Part shown: piece by piece, positions 32,874 to 42,511 of the stretch
How positions within the stretch are numbered: the first letter of the stretch is position 1
Layout of the letters: each line of letters begins with the position of its first letter
Assembly (NCBI RefSeq): GCF_015767245.1
Contig: NZ_JADOTV010000006.1
Span: forward strand, 1-64,000
Length of the DNA stretch: 64,000 nucleotides
Source: Aureivirga sp. CE67
GTDB lineage: Bacteria; Bacteroidota; Bacteroidia; Flavobacteriales; Flavobacteriaceae
Reading direction: 5' to 3'
Position numbers and translations under genes: made by a program
The notes under the pieces: generated by a model
Databases searched by the model: none
Seen by the model: only the letters and a program-made list of their open reading frames with translations
Told to the model about the DNA's origin: nothing

Positions 32874-33089
32874 TTCTTTGCTTTTTAAATAATTATAACC
32901 TGATTTTTAAATTGATTTGGAGCTTCCCTTTTTCTTCGTTTCCAAAAAACTCAGAAAAGGTCGGGCTTTCCGCTAAATCTTTTTTGCTAAACCAATTTGA
33001 TGAAGAAAAGTAAAAAAGGATGCCGCTGCAATCCCTAAGCCAGAAAACAACAAAATACTTAAATAATCTCCTTTGATATTTTAGTATTA
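32874..33089. other. Gene-free spacer
   Basis: AT-rich, with GAAAAGGTCGGGCTTT at 32954-32969 (reverse complement of 29047-29062) followed by CCGCTAAATC and GGATGCCGCTGCAATCCC (33019-33036), another dispersed Bacteroidota intergenic sequence. No gene. Confidence 0.6.
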
Positions 33090-33120
33090 TTGTTAAAAAA
33101 CAAAATCTGTTTTATATTTG
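33090..33120 (+). promoter_or_regulatory. Bacteroidota-type promoter
   Basis: TTG (33090-33092) with 20-base spacer to TATATTTG (33113-33120), matching the -33 TTTG / -7 TAnnTTTG pattern. It lies 28 bases before the start of gene 33149-33670. Confidence 0.65.
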
Positions 33121-33148
33121 TAAGCATAAATATTTAAAACAAAATTAT

Positions 33149-33670
33149 ATGAAAAAGCTATTTACTTTATTTCTTATTTCAATTCTTTTTTCCAGTTGCG
33201 GAGTTACGATAGACTCTGTTGTGGATCATTCTTTATTTAAAAAGCCATATGAGAATTCTTTAATTGTAATTCCATATGAGAAATATAGTACGAAAAACTT
33301 TTCAAGAGAGTTGCAAGATAATCTGAAATATGAATTCAAGGAAAATAATATGAAAGTAGATTTTATACTTTTTGAAGCCAAAGACGAAAGTTTATCTTTA
33401 AACCAAGATGATTATATAGAAAAACAAATTAATAGAGCAATAGTAGAAGGAGAAAAAGACATATTATTTATTTTCAAACCAACTAATTTGGATTATGTAA
33501 ATGGAGGTTTACAATCAGCAACCTATAAATTAGTAGGAATTGATGTGAAAACAAAAAAGGAAGTTTGGAAAGCGAAATTCAGTTCTAGTAGTTCATTTGG
33601 GCCAGCAATGTTTGCGGAAAAATCTGCTAAAACAATTTTTGCAAAACTAAAAGAAGACGGAGTTTTATAA
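33149..33670 (+). CDS. Lipoprotein, unknown function
   Basis: 173 residues with lipoprotein signal (LFTLFLISILFSSC). Mature domain: SVVDHSLFKKPYENSLIVIPYEKYSTKNFSRELQDNLKYEF, then VEGEKDILFIFKPTNLDYVNGGLQSATYKLVGIDVKTKKEVWKA, the shape of the 'lipoprotein with beta sheet and W-K-A' class seen widely in Bacteroidota. No name. Followed by a strong terminator. Confidence 0.8.
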   Translation: MKKLFTLFLISILFSSCGVTIDSVVDHSLFKKPYENSLIVIPYEKYSTKNFSRELQDNLKYEFKENNMKVDFILFEAKDESLSLNQDDYIEKQINRAIVEGEKDILFIFKPTNLDYVNGGLQSATYKLVGIDVKTKKEVWKAKFSSSSSFGPAMFAEKSAKTIFAKLKEDGVL

Positions 33671-33688
33671 AAAAAACATCATAAAATG

Positions 33689-33725
33689 AAAAAGCTTGAA
33701 GAGAATACTTTTCAAGCTTTTTTTA
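33689..33725 (+). terminator. Terminator
   Basis: AAAAGCTTGAA-GAGAATAC-TTTTCAAGCTTTTTTT: stem of 10-11 bp and T-run. Confidence 0.9.
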
Positions 33726-33835
33726 TGTTTTGAATATTGAGGTTTTAAGTATTTTCTTAAAAAAAAATGATGAAAATAATACATATATGAAAAATATTTA
33801 TTTTGCTATATTAGCAAGAATATTAAAAAAAAACT

Positions 33836-34981
33836 ATGAAAAAACTAACCATTTTATTCTTTACTTTAATCATAAATTATTCTTTTTCTCAAGAAAAGAA
33901 AGTCGATTTTGATAAGTTCATAGAATTATATAAAGAACCTATTTTAGATACTGTTTTTTTTGAAGAATTAGAAGTGATGACTTATTATAGATATGATTCT
34001 ATAACAGAAAACCTTTTATATAAAGATAAACTTAACGGATATAAATTAACAATTTCTGAAAATCCATATTATTTAGATTTAGAAGAGAAAGAATTTAAAT
34101 TACCAAATATTAATTTAGTAGAGAAATTTAAAAATTATCCTGTTTCACCATCTGTAATTTATGAGAATAAAATTATTTCTTTATTTGAAAAAGATAATTT
34201 TATTTGTCATGATTTGAATACTTTAGAAAGAGATAGGGAATATGAAAAATTATTAAATCAAAAAACGTTCAATTTTCATTGGGTTATTGATTCTGAATTA
34301 TTTGCAATCCATAATGAAAAAATATTTAAATGGGATGGGGAAAAATGGATAAAAACAAAGATAAATTTCCCTTTTTCAGAATCACCCAAGCCGATATTTT
34401 ATGATGACGATGAATTTTTAGTTTTTTCAGATTGTCGAGGAGAATGGGGAGCTAATACATATTTTTATCAAAGGGAAAATAATAAAACCTTAGTGAGGAA
34501 AACTAATTGTTTAAACACTGTAAATAAAGATAAAAATACTTTTAGGCTAACAACTTCTATTAATCATATGGTTAATTTTTCAGAAATCTACGAGTTTCAA
34601 AATTTGAAAAACTTTGTAACAACAGATAAAAAGAAGGAATTGAATTATGAACAATATAAAAAAATAAGTGGTGATATAGATAAAGATGTTGTTGTTGATA
34701 TGAGAGGCTTTTTATTAAAGTCAAATTTTAAACTTAAAGAAAGAGATTTGTTTTTAGTTTCATTTGATAGTTTTACTTTTATTGCTGAACTTAATAATGA
34801 TGAATTGCAAATAGTTAATCCGCTGTTTAATAATTCAATAACATATCAGGATTTAATAACTAGAAAATATGAAGATTATTATTTGATTAGTAGTTTGAAA
34901 TATTTCGATCATTTAGTTGAAAGAGAGGATTTAATTATTTTAATTCATAATAATAAACTTATAAAAATAGATTGGAGGTAA
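33836..34981 (+). CDS. Secreted protein, unknown function
   Basis: 381 residues with signal peptide (LTILFFTLIINYSFSQ). No repeats that I recognise; aromatic/acidic pattern such as LNTLERDREYEKLLNQKTFNFHWVIDSELFAIHNEKIFKWDGEKW and CRGEWGANTYFYQR suggests a beta-propeller-like fold. Single gene with its own AT-rich promoter region. Confidence 0.75.
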   Translation: MKKLTILFFTLIINYSFSQEKKVDFDKFIELYKEPILDTVFFEELEVMTYYRYDSITENLLYKDKLNGYKLTISENPYYLDLEEKEFKLPNINLVEKFKNYPVSPSVIYENKIISLFEKDNFICHDLNTLERDREYEKLLNQKTFNFHWVIDSELFAIHNEKIFKWDGEKWIKTKINFPFSESPKPIFYDDDEFLVFSDCRGEWGANTYFYQRENNKTLVRKTNCLNTVNKDKNTFRLTTSINHMVNFSEIYEFQNLKNFVTTDKKKELNYEQYKKISGDIDKDVVVDMRGFLLKSNFKLKERDLFLVSFDSFTFIAELNNDELQIVNPLFNNSITYQDLITRKYEDYYLISSLKYFDHLVEREDLIILIHNNKLIKIDWR

Positions 34982-35141
34982 TCTTTAATTTATTTAAAAT
35001 ATAGAATTTTTTGAGTAAAAATTAATTAAAAACTATAAAAGCTTTTCAGAGAAGTATATATTCTAGAAGTCTGTTGAAGTCTAAATTTGATTCCATAAAA
35101 TATTTGCTTATTTTTAAGATAATAATCTAAAAATCAATAAA

Positions 35142-36629
35142 ATGAGTAGGCGGAATTTTTTGACAAATGAAACTGGAACCCCAATGAAATATTATGAAGA
35201 TTCTGAATCGGTAGGAGAGAGAGGTCCTTTATTGATTCAGGATTATTTTCTTTTTGAGAAAATGGCACATTTTAATCGTGAAAGAATTCCGGAGCGAGTA
35301 GTGCATGCAAAAGGTTCTGGAGCTTATGGAACTTTTACTGTTACAAATGATATCACAAAATACACGAAAGCAAAATTGTTTAATGAAATAGGAAAACAAA
35401 CTAGAGTTTTTCTAAGATTTTCTACAGTAGGAGGTGAGCTTGGTTCGGCAGATGCGGAGAGAGATCCTAGAGGTTTTGCGATTAAATTTTATACAGAAGA
35501 AGGAATTTGGGATGTTGTTGGAAATAATACGCCAGTGTTTTTTGTAAAAGATCCAAAGAAATTTTCTGATTTTATTCATACACAAAAAAGAGATCCGAGA
35601 ACGAATTGTAAAAGCCCTACAATGATGTGGGATTTTTGGTCTTTAAATCCAGAAAGTTTACATCAAGTAATGATTTTGATGTCAGATAGAGGGATTCCAA
35701 GAACACATCGCCATATGAATGGTTATGGAAGTCATACTTTTTCTTTGATAAATGATCAAAAAGAATTGATCTTTGTGAAGTTTCATTTTAAAACAGCACA
35801 AGGAATTGAAAATTTGACGCAAGAAGAAGCTGATATAATGAAAGGTTCTGATATGGATCATGCACAAAGAGATTTGGTAAATGCAATTGATAATGGAGAT
35901 TTTCCGAAATGGAATATGAAAATTCAAGTGATGACCGAAAAAGAAGCAAATGAATTCAAATGGAATCCTTTTGATCTTACTAAAGTTTGGTCACATGGAG
36001 ATTTTCCTTTGATTGATGTTGGAACTTTAGAGTTGAATGAAGTACCAGATAATTATTTTGCACACGTAGAACAATCTGCTTTTTCGCCTTCGAATATTGT
36101 TCCTGGAATTGGTTTTTCACCTGATAAAATGTTGCAAGGTAGAATTTTTAGTTATCCAGATGCACATCGATATCGTTTGGGAGTAAATCATAATAGTTTG
36201 CCAGTAAATAAATGTCCTTTTATGGTGAATACTTATCATAAAGATGGAACAATGCGATTTGATTCGAATAACGGAAGTAGTCCGAATTATTATCCGAATA
36301 GTTTTGATAATTCTGAACCTTATGATGGAGTTGATCTAAATGATTGTCCACATCAACCAGAAGACAAAAGAATCGGAACTTTTGATAGAAATTATAATGA
36401 TGATGATCATTATACGCAAGCTGGAAATTTATTCGAAATTATGCCAGAGGAAGAAAAAGCAAGGACCATTCTTAATATTGCTGGTTCTATGTCTGGAATT
36501 TCTGGGATTAAAAAAGATGAAATCATCAATCGACAATTATGTCACTTTTTTAGAGCTAATGTAGTTCTAGGAGCAGGAATTGCAAAGGAGCTCGGCGTCC
36601 ATATTGATATAGAAAAAATGAATTTATAA
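35142..36629 (+). CDS. katA: Catalase (clade 3-type monofunctional haem catalase)
   Basis: 495 residues, the length of small-subunit haem catalases (clade 3). Catalytic His about residue 55 in RVVHAKGSGAYGTFTVTND, the RFSTVGGELGSADAERDPRG segment, the distal Asn in VGNNTPVFFVKDP, and the haem-ligand Tyr in RIFSYPDAHRYRLG (about residue 340). Converts 2 H2O2 to 2 H2O and O2, so protects against peroxide. Symbol given for the family; paralogues katA/katE not distinguished. Terminated at 36637. Confidence 0.95.
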   Translation: MSRRNFLTNETGTPMKYYEDSESVGERGPLLIQDYFLFEKMAHFNRERIPERVVHAKGSGAYGTFTVTNDITKYTKAKLFNEIGKQTRVFLRFSTVGGELGSADAERDPRGFAIKFYTEEGIWDVVGNNTPVFFVKDPKKFSDFIHTQKRDPRTNCKSPTMMWDFWSLNPESLHQVMILMSDRGIPRTHRHMNGYGSHTFSLINDQKELIFVKFHFKTAQGIENLTQEEADIMKGSDMDHAQRDLVNAIDNGDFPKWNMKIQVMTEKEANEFKWNPFDLTKVWSHGDFPLIDVGTLELNEVPDNYFAHVEQSAFSPSNIVPGIGFSPDKMLQGRIFSYPDAHRYRLGVNHNSLPVNKCPFMVNTYHKDGTMRFDSNNGSSPNYYPNSFDNSEPYDGVDLNDCPHQPEDKRIGTFDRNYNDDDHYTQAGNLFEIMPEEEKARTILNIAGSMSGISGIKKDEIINRQLCHFFRANVVLGAGIAKELGVHIDIEKMNL

Positions 36630-36636
36630 AAATAGA

Positions 36637-36667
36637 AAGCTAGTAGTCAAATACTAGCTTTTTTTAT
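36637..36667 (+). terminator. Terminator after catalase
   Basis: AAGCTAGTA-GTCAAA-TACTAGCTTTTTTT, nine-bp stem. Confidence 0.9.
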
Positions 36668-36685
36668 ATGAGTTGGGTCCTTTAT

Positions 36686-39364
36686 TTAAAAACGATAATT
36701 TACTTTCAATAGAACATATCTTGGCAACAAACGATATTCGGATGTAGAAACACTGATGTCATCAGCATAATAAGTTCTGTAAACTTTTGTGTTTGTTAAG
36801 TTTTTTCCACTAAGTTCGAAACTTAATTTATTCTTTTTAACAGTATACCTAGCTGTGATGTCTGAGAAATAATAAGTGTTATTTTCTTTATCCAAACTTC
36901 CATAATAATAACGTTCATTTTGAATCATGATATAAAAGTTTTCATGAATATTGAAATTTAAATCTATAAAAGAAACGTTGTCTGTAAAATCATTTTTAAT
37001 CGTTGTTTTTATTTCGGTAGTGTTCCAACTTGTCCCAATATGGTAATTAAAAAATCCTTTAAAACCTGAACGAAGTTCCACACCATAACCATAATTAGAA
37101 GAAATTACTTTTCGTAAATCTGAATTGTTTACTTCATTTAAATAAGAAGTTCTGGAATAATTTAATTTCAACTTCAAATTAGAACTGATAAATTTTAAAT
37201 AACGATCTATAGTAGAAGAAGCGACAAATAAATCTCTATTTCTAGTCAAGAATATTTTTTCAGAAAACGAATAATTTTGTTCAATCTGTGATCTGCTACT
37301 GAAATAGTCATGAGATTTTAGATAAGTAATAAAAAGATATGCGATAAAATTATCACTCCAATTTCCGTAAGTATAAGTGAAATTATATCTCGATTTATGT
37401 AATTGATTAAAATCATTAGTTCCTTTACTGAAGTTTCTAAAACTCGTCAAAATATAATTATCATAAACATCTTGAATTGTAGCATTTGTCGAATTGTAAA
37501 AAAAGCTTCCGGAGAATTTATGTTTTTTCAAAAACTCCCACTGTAGTTGTAGTTTTGGATTTACAAAAAATGGTGTTTGTTCTTTTTTATTTCCAAAATT
37601 TTCTAATTTATTGTAAAGCTGATGAAATTCAATTCCCGTTGAAATTCCGATATTTTTAATCTTTTTATATAAAAATTTTCCTTTTAAATAACTGTCATTT
37701 ACACTATAAGTCATTCGATTTTGAAAATTAAAAGGAGTTTCTAAAATGGTATTATTTTCCTTGATAAAAAGTGTAGAGTTTACAAAATCCTTTTTAAATT
37801 GATTTCCTAACTGAACTTCAAACAAATTTCCTGAAGATTTTCTATCTAAAAGATGTGCTTCCAAACCACCATATTGTACTTTGTTTTGCGCAGCTTGAGT
37901 GATATTATTTGCATTTTCATATGGGAATAAATCTTGAAACAAAAACTGATTGATATGATAGTGTTGAGGTGTGTTTTCATAAATAAAACGACCTTTTAAT
38001 AAAAATGCTTTTTTCTTTTGAAACTTGTTTGTGTAAGTAATCTCTTGATTAAAAAGTACATTTTCGGTGTCAATATTTTCAATATTATTCTGTGCGTTGA
38101 AAACTAAATTTCCTTTTGCTTTTTCCCAGCCATTATTATAACTAGAAATCAATTCTAACATTTCAGTTTTAGAAAGATCATGTTTGAGTTCAATTTTTCC
38201 AAAAGCGATATTTTTCTTTTTTCTTAAATGATAATTTTCAGTATTTGTAAAATTATTATCTGGAAGATTGTAACGAATACTACTATTTTTATAAAAATCA
38301 TTTTCATCCCAATTGAAAAACCCAAGTGTTTTGATTTTTGTTTTCTTTGAAGGATTGAAAATTGCATTTAAAGAAAGAAGTTCTGCATTATTAAAATTAC
38401 TTCTATTTTCTTTAAAGCCTGGAGGTTGCATCGAAAGATTTAAGAACTTTGTAGCATAAACATCTTCCCCGATTTTATCAATTTTATTCAAACGAAAAGG
38501 ACGAATTAAATGCTCTACAGCACCTGTAGCATCATTCCCGATGTTATTTGCATTTCCTAAAAAGTAGTATTTGTTTTTCTTTCCGAAATTCATCAAATTA
38601 AATTGGGATTCATAGCGAAAACGGTCTGAAGCGGCAAGTCCAATATTGAAATTTCCGAACCATTGTCGTTTAGCATCTTCTTTTAAAATTAAATTCAAAG
38701 CTACATTTTCCGAGTTTTCCACACCTTTTAAAAGTTTGTTGTCCGAATAATGCTCATAAATTTCTACTTTTTCAATTGGACTCGAAGGCATGTTTTTCGT
38801 TAAAATTCTGTAGCCTTTTTCAAAAAAATCATCTCCTTCTACCATGATTTTTTCAACTTCTTTCCCTTTTACTTTTACAGTTCCATTTTCTTCCACTTCT
38901 ACACCAGGAATTTTTTTTAAAACATCTTCTGCTACATCTTCGTTTCCTTGCAAAAAGTTTTTTACACTGATAACTACCGTATCCTCCTTGACTTTAATAT
39001 CTCTTTCCGCATGAATGATCACTTCATCCAATTCCATTGCTTTGTATTTTAAAACAATATTTTTTTCAATAGTTTTTGTGTTTTCATTTATTTGAATGGG
39101 AACAATTTTCTTTTCATAAGACATGGATGAAAAATGTAAATCATAATTTCCTAATTCTTGTGTTTGAAGAGAATAATTTCCTTGTTCATTTGTGTAAGCA
39201 TAACTTTTAATGCTTTCCCCTTTTTTTAGTAAAACACTAGCATAAGAAATCGGATTTCCGATAGAATCTTTTACAGTTCCTTTGATTTCTTGTCCATAAA
39301 AATTTATAGCGAAAAGAAAAATTCCTAAAATACTTAGGAATTTGGTGTTTTTTTTATTGGTCAT
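36686..39364 (-). CDS. TonB-receptor-like outer-membrane barrel
   Basis: 892 residues. Signal peptide (FLSILGIFLFAINFYGQ), then a carboxypeptidase-regulatory-like domain (IKGTVKDSIGNPISYASVLLKKGESIKSYAYTNEQGNYSLQ, about residues 27-110). A plug-like part follows: DVAEDVLKKIPGVEVEENGTVKVKGKEVEKIMVEGDDFF. From about residue 230 the rest is beta-strands ending ...LLPRYVLLKVNYRF with the terminal aromatic. It lacks the long TonB box and the plug is divergent, as in 'outer membrane beta-barrel' proteins co-encoded with GLPGLI proteins. Fourth-gene position in the cluster, three bases from the preceding GLPGLI gene. Confidence 0.85.
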   Translation of the reverse strand: MTNKKNTKFLSILGIFLFAINFYGQEIKGTVKDSIGNPISYASVLLKKGESIKSYAYTNEQGNYSLQTQELGNYDLHFSSMSYEKKIVPIQINENTKTIEKNIVLKYKAMELDEVIIHAERDIKVKEDTVVISVKNFLQGNEDVAEDVLKKIPGVEVEENGTVKVKGKEVEKIMVEGDDFFEKGYRILTKNMPSSPIEKVEIYEHYSDNKLLKGVENSENVALNLILKEDAKRQWFGNFNIGLAASDRFRYESQFNLMNFGKKNKYYFLGNANNIGNDATGAVEHLIRPFRLNKIDKIGEDVYATKFLNLSMQPPGFKENRSNFNNAELLSLNAIFNPSKKTKIKTLGFFNWDENDFYKNSSIRYNLPDNNFTNTENYHLRKKKNIAFGKIELKHDLSKTEMLELISSYNNGWEKAKGNLVFNAQNNIENIDTENVLFNQEITYTNKFQKKKAFLLKGRFIYENTPQHYHINQFLFQDLFPYENANNITQAAQNKVQYGGLEAHLLDRKSSGNLFEVQLGNQFKKDFVNSTLFIKENNTILETPFNFQNRMTYSVNDSYLKGKFLYKKIKNIGISTGIEFHQLYNKLENFGNKKEQTPFFVNPKLQLQWEFLKKHKFSGSFFYNSTNATIQDVYDNYILTSFRNFSKGTNDFNQLHKSRYNFTYTYGNWSDNFIAYLFITYLKSHDYFSSRSQIEQNYSFSEKIFLTRNRDLFVASSTIDRYLKFISSNLKLKLNYSRTSYLNEVNNSDLRKVISSNYGYGVELRSGFKGFFNYHIGTSWNTTEIKTTIKNDFTDNVSFIDLNFNIHENFYIMIQNERYYYGSLDKENNTYYFSDITARYTVKKNKLSFELSGKNLTNTKVYRTYYADDISVSTSEYRLLPRYVLLKVNYRF

Positions 39365-39367
39365 TTA

Positions 39368-40162
39368 TTATTTTGATTCAAATATTTCTAATTCTTTTCC
39401 ACAATCATCGCAATCTTTAGCTATTTTAAAATTACTATTTCTACCTAATTTAGTTGCAATTTTTGAAAACTCCTCTTTAACTAATTCTTTTTTTCGAATA
39501 TAATATTCTTGGATTGTTTTAATGTTTGTATTATCATATTCAGGAGTGTTAATTTTACAATTCTCTTTATTATTTGGATAAAGATTAACTTTTGTAGCTT
39601 GACAAAGAAATTTGTAATCCTCATCATGTACTTCAAGAATTAAACCTGGTAGTCCGTAAAACTTCCAAGGACCGTATGAAGATGGGATTTCGTGTGTAAA
39701 CCATGCAATGTAATTTCGTCCTCTAAAATTTGTTGTTGCTTTCTGACAAAGAAATTTTCCAATGTTTTTTGATTCTTCATGAATTTTCCAATCAAAATGA
39801 ATAGGCTTTTCTTTTACAACAATACCTTCTTCATTAAAAATATCTCTAAATAATATTTCCCCATTTTTATTTAAATAAAATTTAGGAAGCGTATTTTTTC
39901 TTCCAATAACAGTGATTTTTGATCTACCTTCATCTGTATCTTCTATTTTGTTTTTAGTTTTAGATTCTGATATATTGATTTCTTGATATTTGGAAAATAA
40001 TGAGTTGAATTCAAGTACAAATTTACTTTTAGAAGTATGTGCTGCATACACATCATTCGCCATATTTTTTTGTTGAGAATATTCAATTTTACCACAAAAA
40101 TTCTGAGCATAGAAATTTGTAATTATGAATAAAAATATAAAGGTTAATGATTTTACGTACAT
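39368..40162 (-). CDS. GLPGLI family protein
   Basis: 264 residues, signal peptide (LTFIFLFIITNFYAQ). The family motif is present as GPWKFYGLPGLILEVHD preceded by CQKATTNFRGRNYIAWFTHEIP. C-terminus carries three Cys (KIAKDCDDCGKELE). GLPGLI proteins (TIGR01200) are secreted, function unknown, and typically co-encoded with TonB-receptor-like barrels in Bacteroidota. The C-terminal CDDCG in this copy alone is notable. Confidence 0.9.
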   Translation of the reverse strand: MYVKSLTFIFLFIITNFYAQNFCGKIEYSQQKNMANDVYAAHTSKSKFVLEFNSLFSKYQEINISESKTKNKIEDTDEGRSKITVIGRKNTLPKFYLNKNGEILFRDIFNEEGIVVKEKPIHFDWKIHEESKNIGKFLCQKATTNFRGRNYIAWFTHEIPSSYGPWKFYGLPGLILEVHDEDYKFLCQATKVNLYPNNKENCKINTPEYDNTNIKTIQEYYIRKKELVKEEFSKIATKLGRNSNFKIAKDCDDCGKELEIFESK

Positions 40163-40218
40163 AATTTAATTATATAAAGAGGACAATATTTATTGCCCTC
40201 TAATTATTTTTAATAAGT

Positions 40219-40470
40219 TTACTCTGAAATTGAAGAACTTGTAGCTGTTATAATAACTTCCTCTAAGCATTCTCCATACTCCCATTCAGTGCAATATTTT
40301 TCACCATCATAATAAATACAATACCTCCATCTGCATGGATAGTCTTCATCTTGACTTAAATATTCGAATTCAATTTGCGCTTCAGAACTTTTGTTCTGTT
40401 CAGTGTTGAATGAGTATGTGCTCACACTCATTGTTACAGCAGCTATAACTGCAAATAAAATTTTTCTCAT
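40219..40470 (-). CDS. Small secreted cysteine-rich protein
   Basis: 83 residues from the ATG at 40470 (an earlier start would not give a signal peptide). Signal ILFAVIAAVTMSVSTYS, then NTEQNKSSEAQIEFEYLSQDEDYP and a tail with four Cys, spaced CRWRYC, then EKYC, then GEC, before LEEVIITATSSSISE. The presence of one Cys-rich small exported protein amid four GLPGLI genes is unlike the neighbours, and it may be the substrate or the signal handled by them. Confidence 0.75.
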   Translation of the reverse strand: MRKILFAVIAAVTMSVSTYSFNTEQNKSSEAQIEFEYLSQDEDYPCRWRYCIYYDGEKYCTEWEYGECLEEVIITATSSSISE

Positions 40471-40871
40471 TTGGCTTATGATTTTTGAGATATACAATTT
40501 GTTTTTAACTCTCTTGGTTAAAAATCCATTTTTTAGCAAGAGAAAAAGAATATATGGCTAGTAAATAAATTCAATTTCTAAAACTAACACTGGCATTTTC
40601 TTTTTACACTAGAAATAAAAAGAAAAGAGTACTCTAGAATTGCAATTCTTTGTTAATCATGATAATACGAATTTCAGGATAAAGAATATTAAAAAGAAAT
40701 AAAAGTCAAAATAATTACCTTAAAATGTTAATATTTATACTAAATGCATAATAATAATAATAATAATAATAAGTATTTGATAGATTAAGTATTGTTATTT
40801 TATATATTATGTATTTTTCTTTTAAATTAATTGAAATTATTTATTATTTCAGAAAAGGTAATATTTCTATT
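40471..40871. other. Gene-free spacer with (ATA)n microsatellite
   Basis: AT-rich spacer between the small protein and the next GLPGLI gene. It contains an uninterrupted run of about eight ATA units at 40748-40772. The length may vary by slippage, and it lies in the promoter region of the minus-strand genes 40219-40470 and downstream. Confidence 0.7.
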
Positions 40872-41639
40872 TTATTCCTCACATTCTCCTTCCCATTCAT
40901 AGATTAATTCTATACCTGAGTTTTTTATTTCAGAAAAGGTAATATTTTCATTTTTGTTTACCCTTGCTTTTCTCATATTCAGTTGTTTTTGAGTATAATC
41001 GTTGTTTAATTTTACTTCTTCTTTTTTAGATAAAATTCTAAAGGATTTTAAATCTGATTTATAATCAACATTTTTTTGATAAGGAAATTCTATATTTGTG
41101 GCAATCCAAGAATATTTAGCATCATTTTCTGTATTATAAACTTCCAAGATTAAACCTGGAAGACCACCAAATTTCCATGGTCCAGATATAAAAGGAATAT
41201 CTGTAGAATACCAAGCAATATAATTTCTTCCTCTAAAATTTACTGTTGCTTTGTTGCAATTATATTTACCAATTTTTTTTTGATCTGTATAGTTAATATT
41301 CCATTTTAAAGGAGGAATACTATCTTTTACTACAACATAAGATTTATTAGTTTTTACTTTTTTATATATCAAATTAGAATTTAATTCTTTTAAATAAGTT
41401 TGTTGTGAAATATCTTCATATTTACCTATTACACTAATTTCTCCACTCTGATCTTCAATTATTGGGCTATCATTAACGAAAGATTGTTTATGTAAAATGT
41501 AAATTGATTTTAAATTGTTCGAAAATAAAGTTGCACTTTTTGAATTAGGACTAATATTGTTTTGCTCTACATAAGAAACTTTAATATTTTGGCTTATGCT
41601 ATAATTTATTGATAAAATAAAAATTATTATGTATTTCAT
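40872..41639 (-). CDS. GLPGLI family protein
   Basis: 255 residues from the ATG at 41639; a longer start at 41696 runs over the preceding gene. Signal YIIIFILSINYSISQ, then motif GPWKFGGLPGLILEVYN preceded by CNKATVNFRGRNYIAWYSTDIP. C-terminus ELIYEWEGECEE. 16 bases after the preceding stop, so co-transcribed with the next two paralogues. Confidence 0.9.
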   Translation of the reverse strand: MKYIIIFILSINYSISQNIKVSYVEQNNISPNSKSATLFSNNLKSIYILHKQSFVNDSPIIEDQSGEISVIGKYEDISQQTYLKELNSNLIYKKVKTNKSYVVVKDSIPPLKWNINYTDQKKIGKYNCNKATVNFRGRNYIAWYSTDIPFISGPWKFGGLPGLILEVYNTENDAKYSWIATNIEFPYQKNVDYKSDLKSFRILSKKEEVKLNNDYTQKQLNMRKARVNKNENITFSEIKNSGIELIYEWEGECEE

Positions 41640-41655
41640 ATTGTATTTTTTTGTT

Positions 41656-42507
41656 TTATTCCTCACATTCTTCTTCCCACTCAAAAAGAGTTTCAATGCT
41701 ATTTCTTTTTTTATTAAAACTAGTAGTAGTAATTGTTCCTCGTGGTAATTTGGAATTTATTTTATTATCAAAATATTTTTGAGGATTTAGATAGATCATA
41801 TCTACATATTTTTCTAAACTTATTTCTTCAAACTCATTGATGTTTACTTCAAAATCATGCTTTGATATTTTAGATTTAGATATTTTTGTTAATTTCCAGA
41901 CAAATCTTTTAGTTTCATCATAAATTTCTACTCCAAGACCAGGGAGATTATTGAATTTCCAAGGGCCGATGTTTAAAGAATAATTTAAATCACACCAAGC
42001 AATAAATTTTCTACCTCTAAAAAATGAAATAGCTTTATATACTTTTCTATTATCTATTGTTTTATGAGTATCCGTTAGCGTCCAATGAAATTTTGGTAAT
42101 TTTTCTTGAATAATATAATCTCCGTGTTTAGGTAGGTATGTAAAAATCAAGTTGTCTTCTAGTTTGTTTTGAATGAAAATTCTAGGTTTTGCTGGTGAAT
42201 CTGAATAAATAATATTGACATCATCTAGATTATATTCTTTGCTTTTTATAGTGTCATATTCTTCTTCTGAATCATCTTCCATATAAATAGCTGATTCAAT
42301 TTTTGTAAATCCTTTAATATTCTTGCCATTATTTATAAAACTAAAAGCGGATTTAGTTTGAGATCTATTTAGCTTCAAATGTGCTTTTTGAATATTTGGA
42401 ATTTCTGTGTTGAATTCTACTTCATAGTTCAGTTGATAACCATCTTCCAAGGATTGACAAATGATAATATTTGGTATAAATAATAAGAGTAATAATATGT
42501 TTTTCAT
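41656..42507 (-). CDS. GLPGLI family protein, motif diverged
   Basis: 283 residues from the ATG at 42507. Signal ILLLLLFIPNIIICQS. The motif is altered to GPWKFNNLPGLGVEIYD (GLPGLI replaced by NLPGLG); FRGRKFIAWCDLNY is kept. C-terminus LFEWEEECEE is like the previous copy. Four bases separate it from the stop of 42512-43279. Confidence 0.85.
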   Translation of the reverse strand: MKNILLLLLFIPNIIICQSLEDGYQLNYEVEFNTEIPNIQKAHLKLNRSQTKSAFSFINNGKNIKGFTKIESAIYMEDDSEEEYDTIKSKEYNLDDVNIIYSDSPAKPRIFIQNKLEDNLIFTYLPKHGDYIIQEKLPKFHWTLTDTHKTIDNRKVYKAISFFRGRKFIAWCDLNYSLNIGPWKFNNLPGLGVEIYDETKRFVWKLTKISKSKISKHDFEVNINEFEEISLEKYVDMIYLNPQKYFDNKINSKLPRGTITTTSFNKKRNSIETLFEWEEECEE

Positions 42508-42511
42508 GTTT

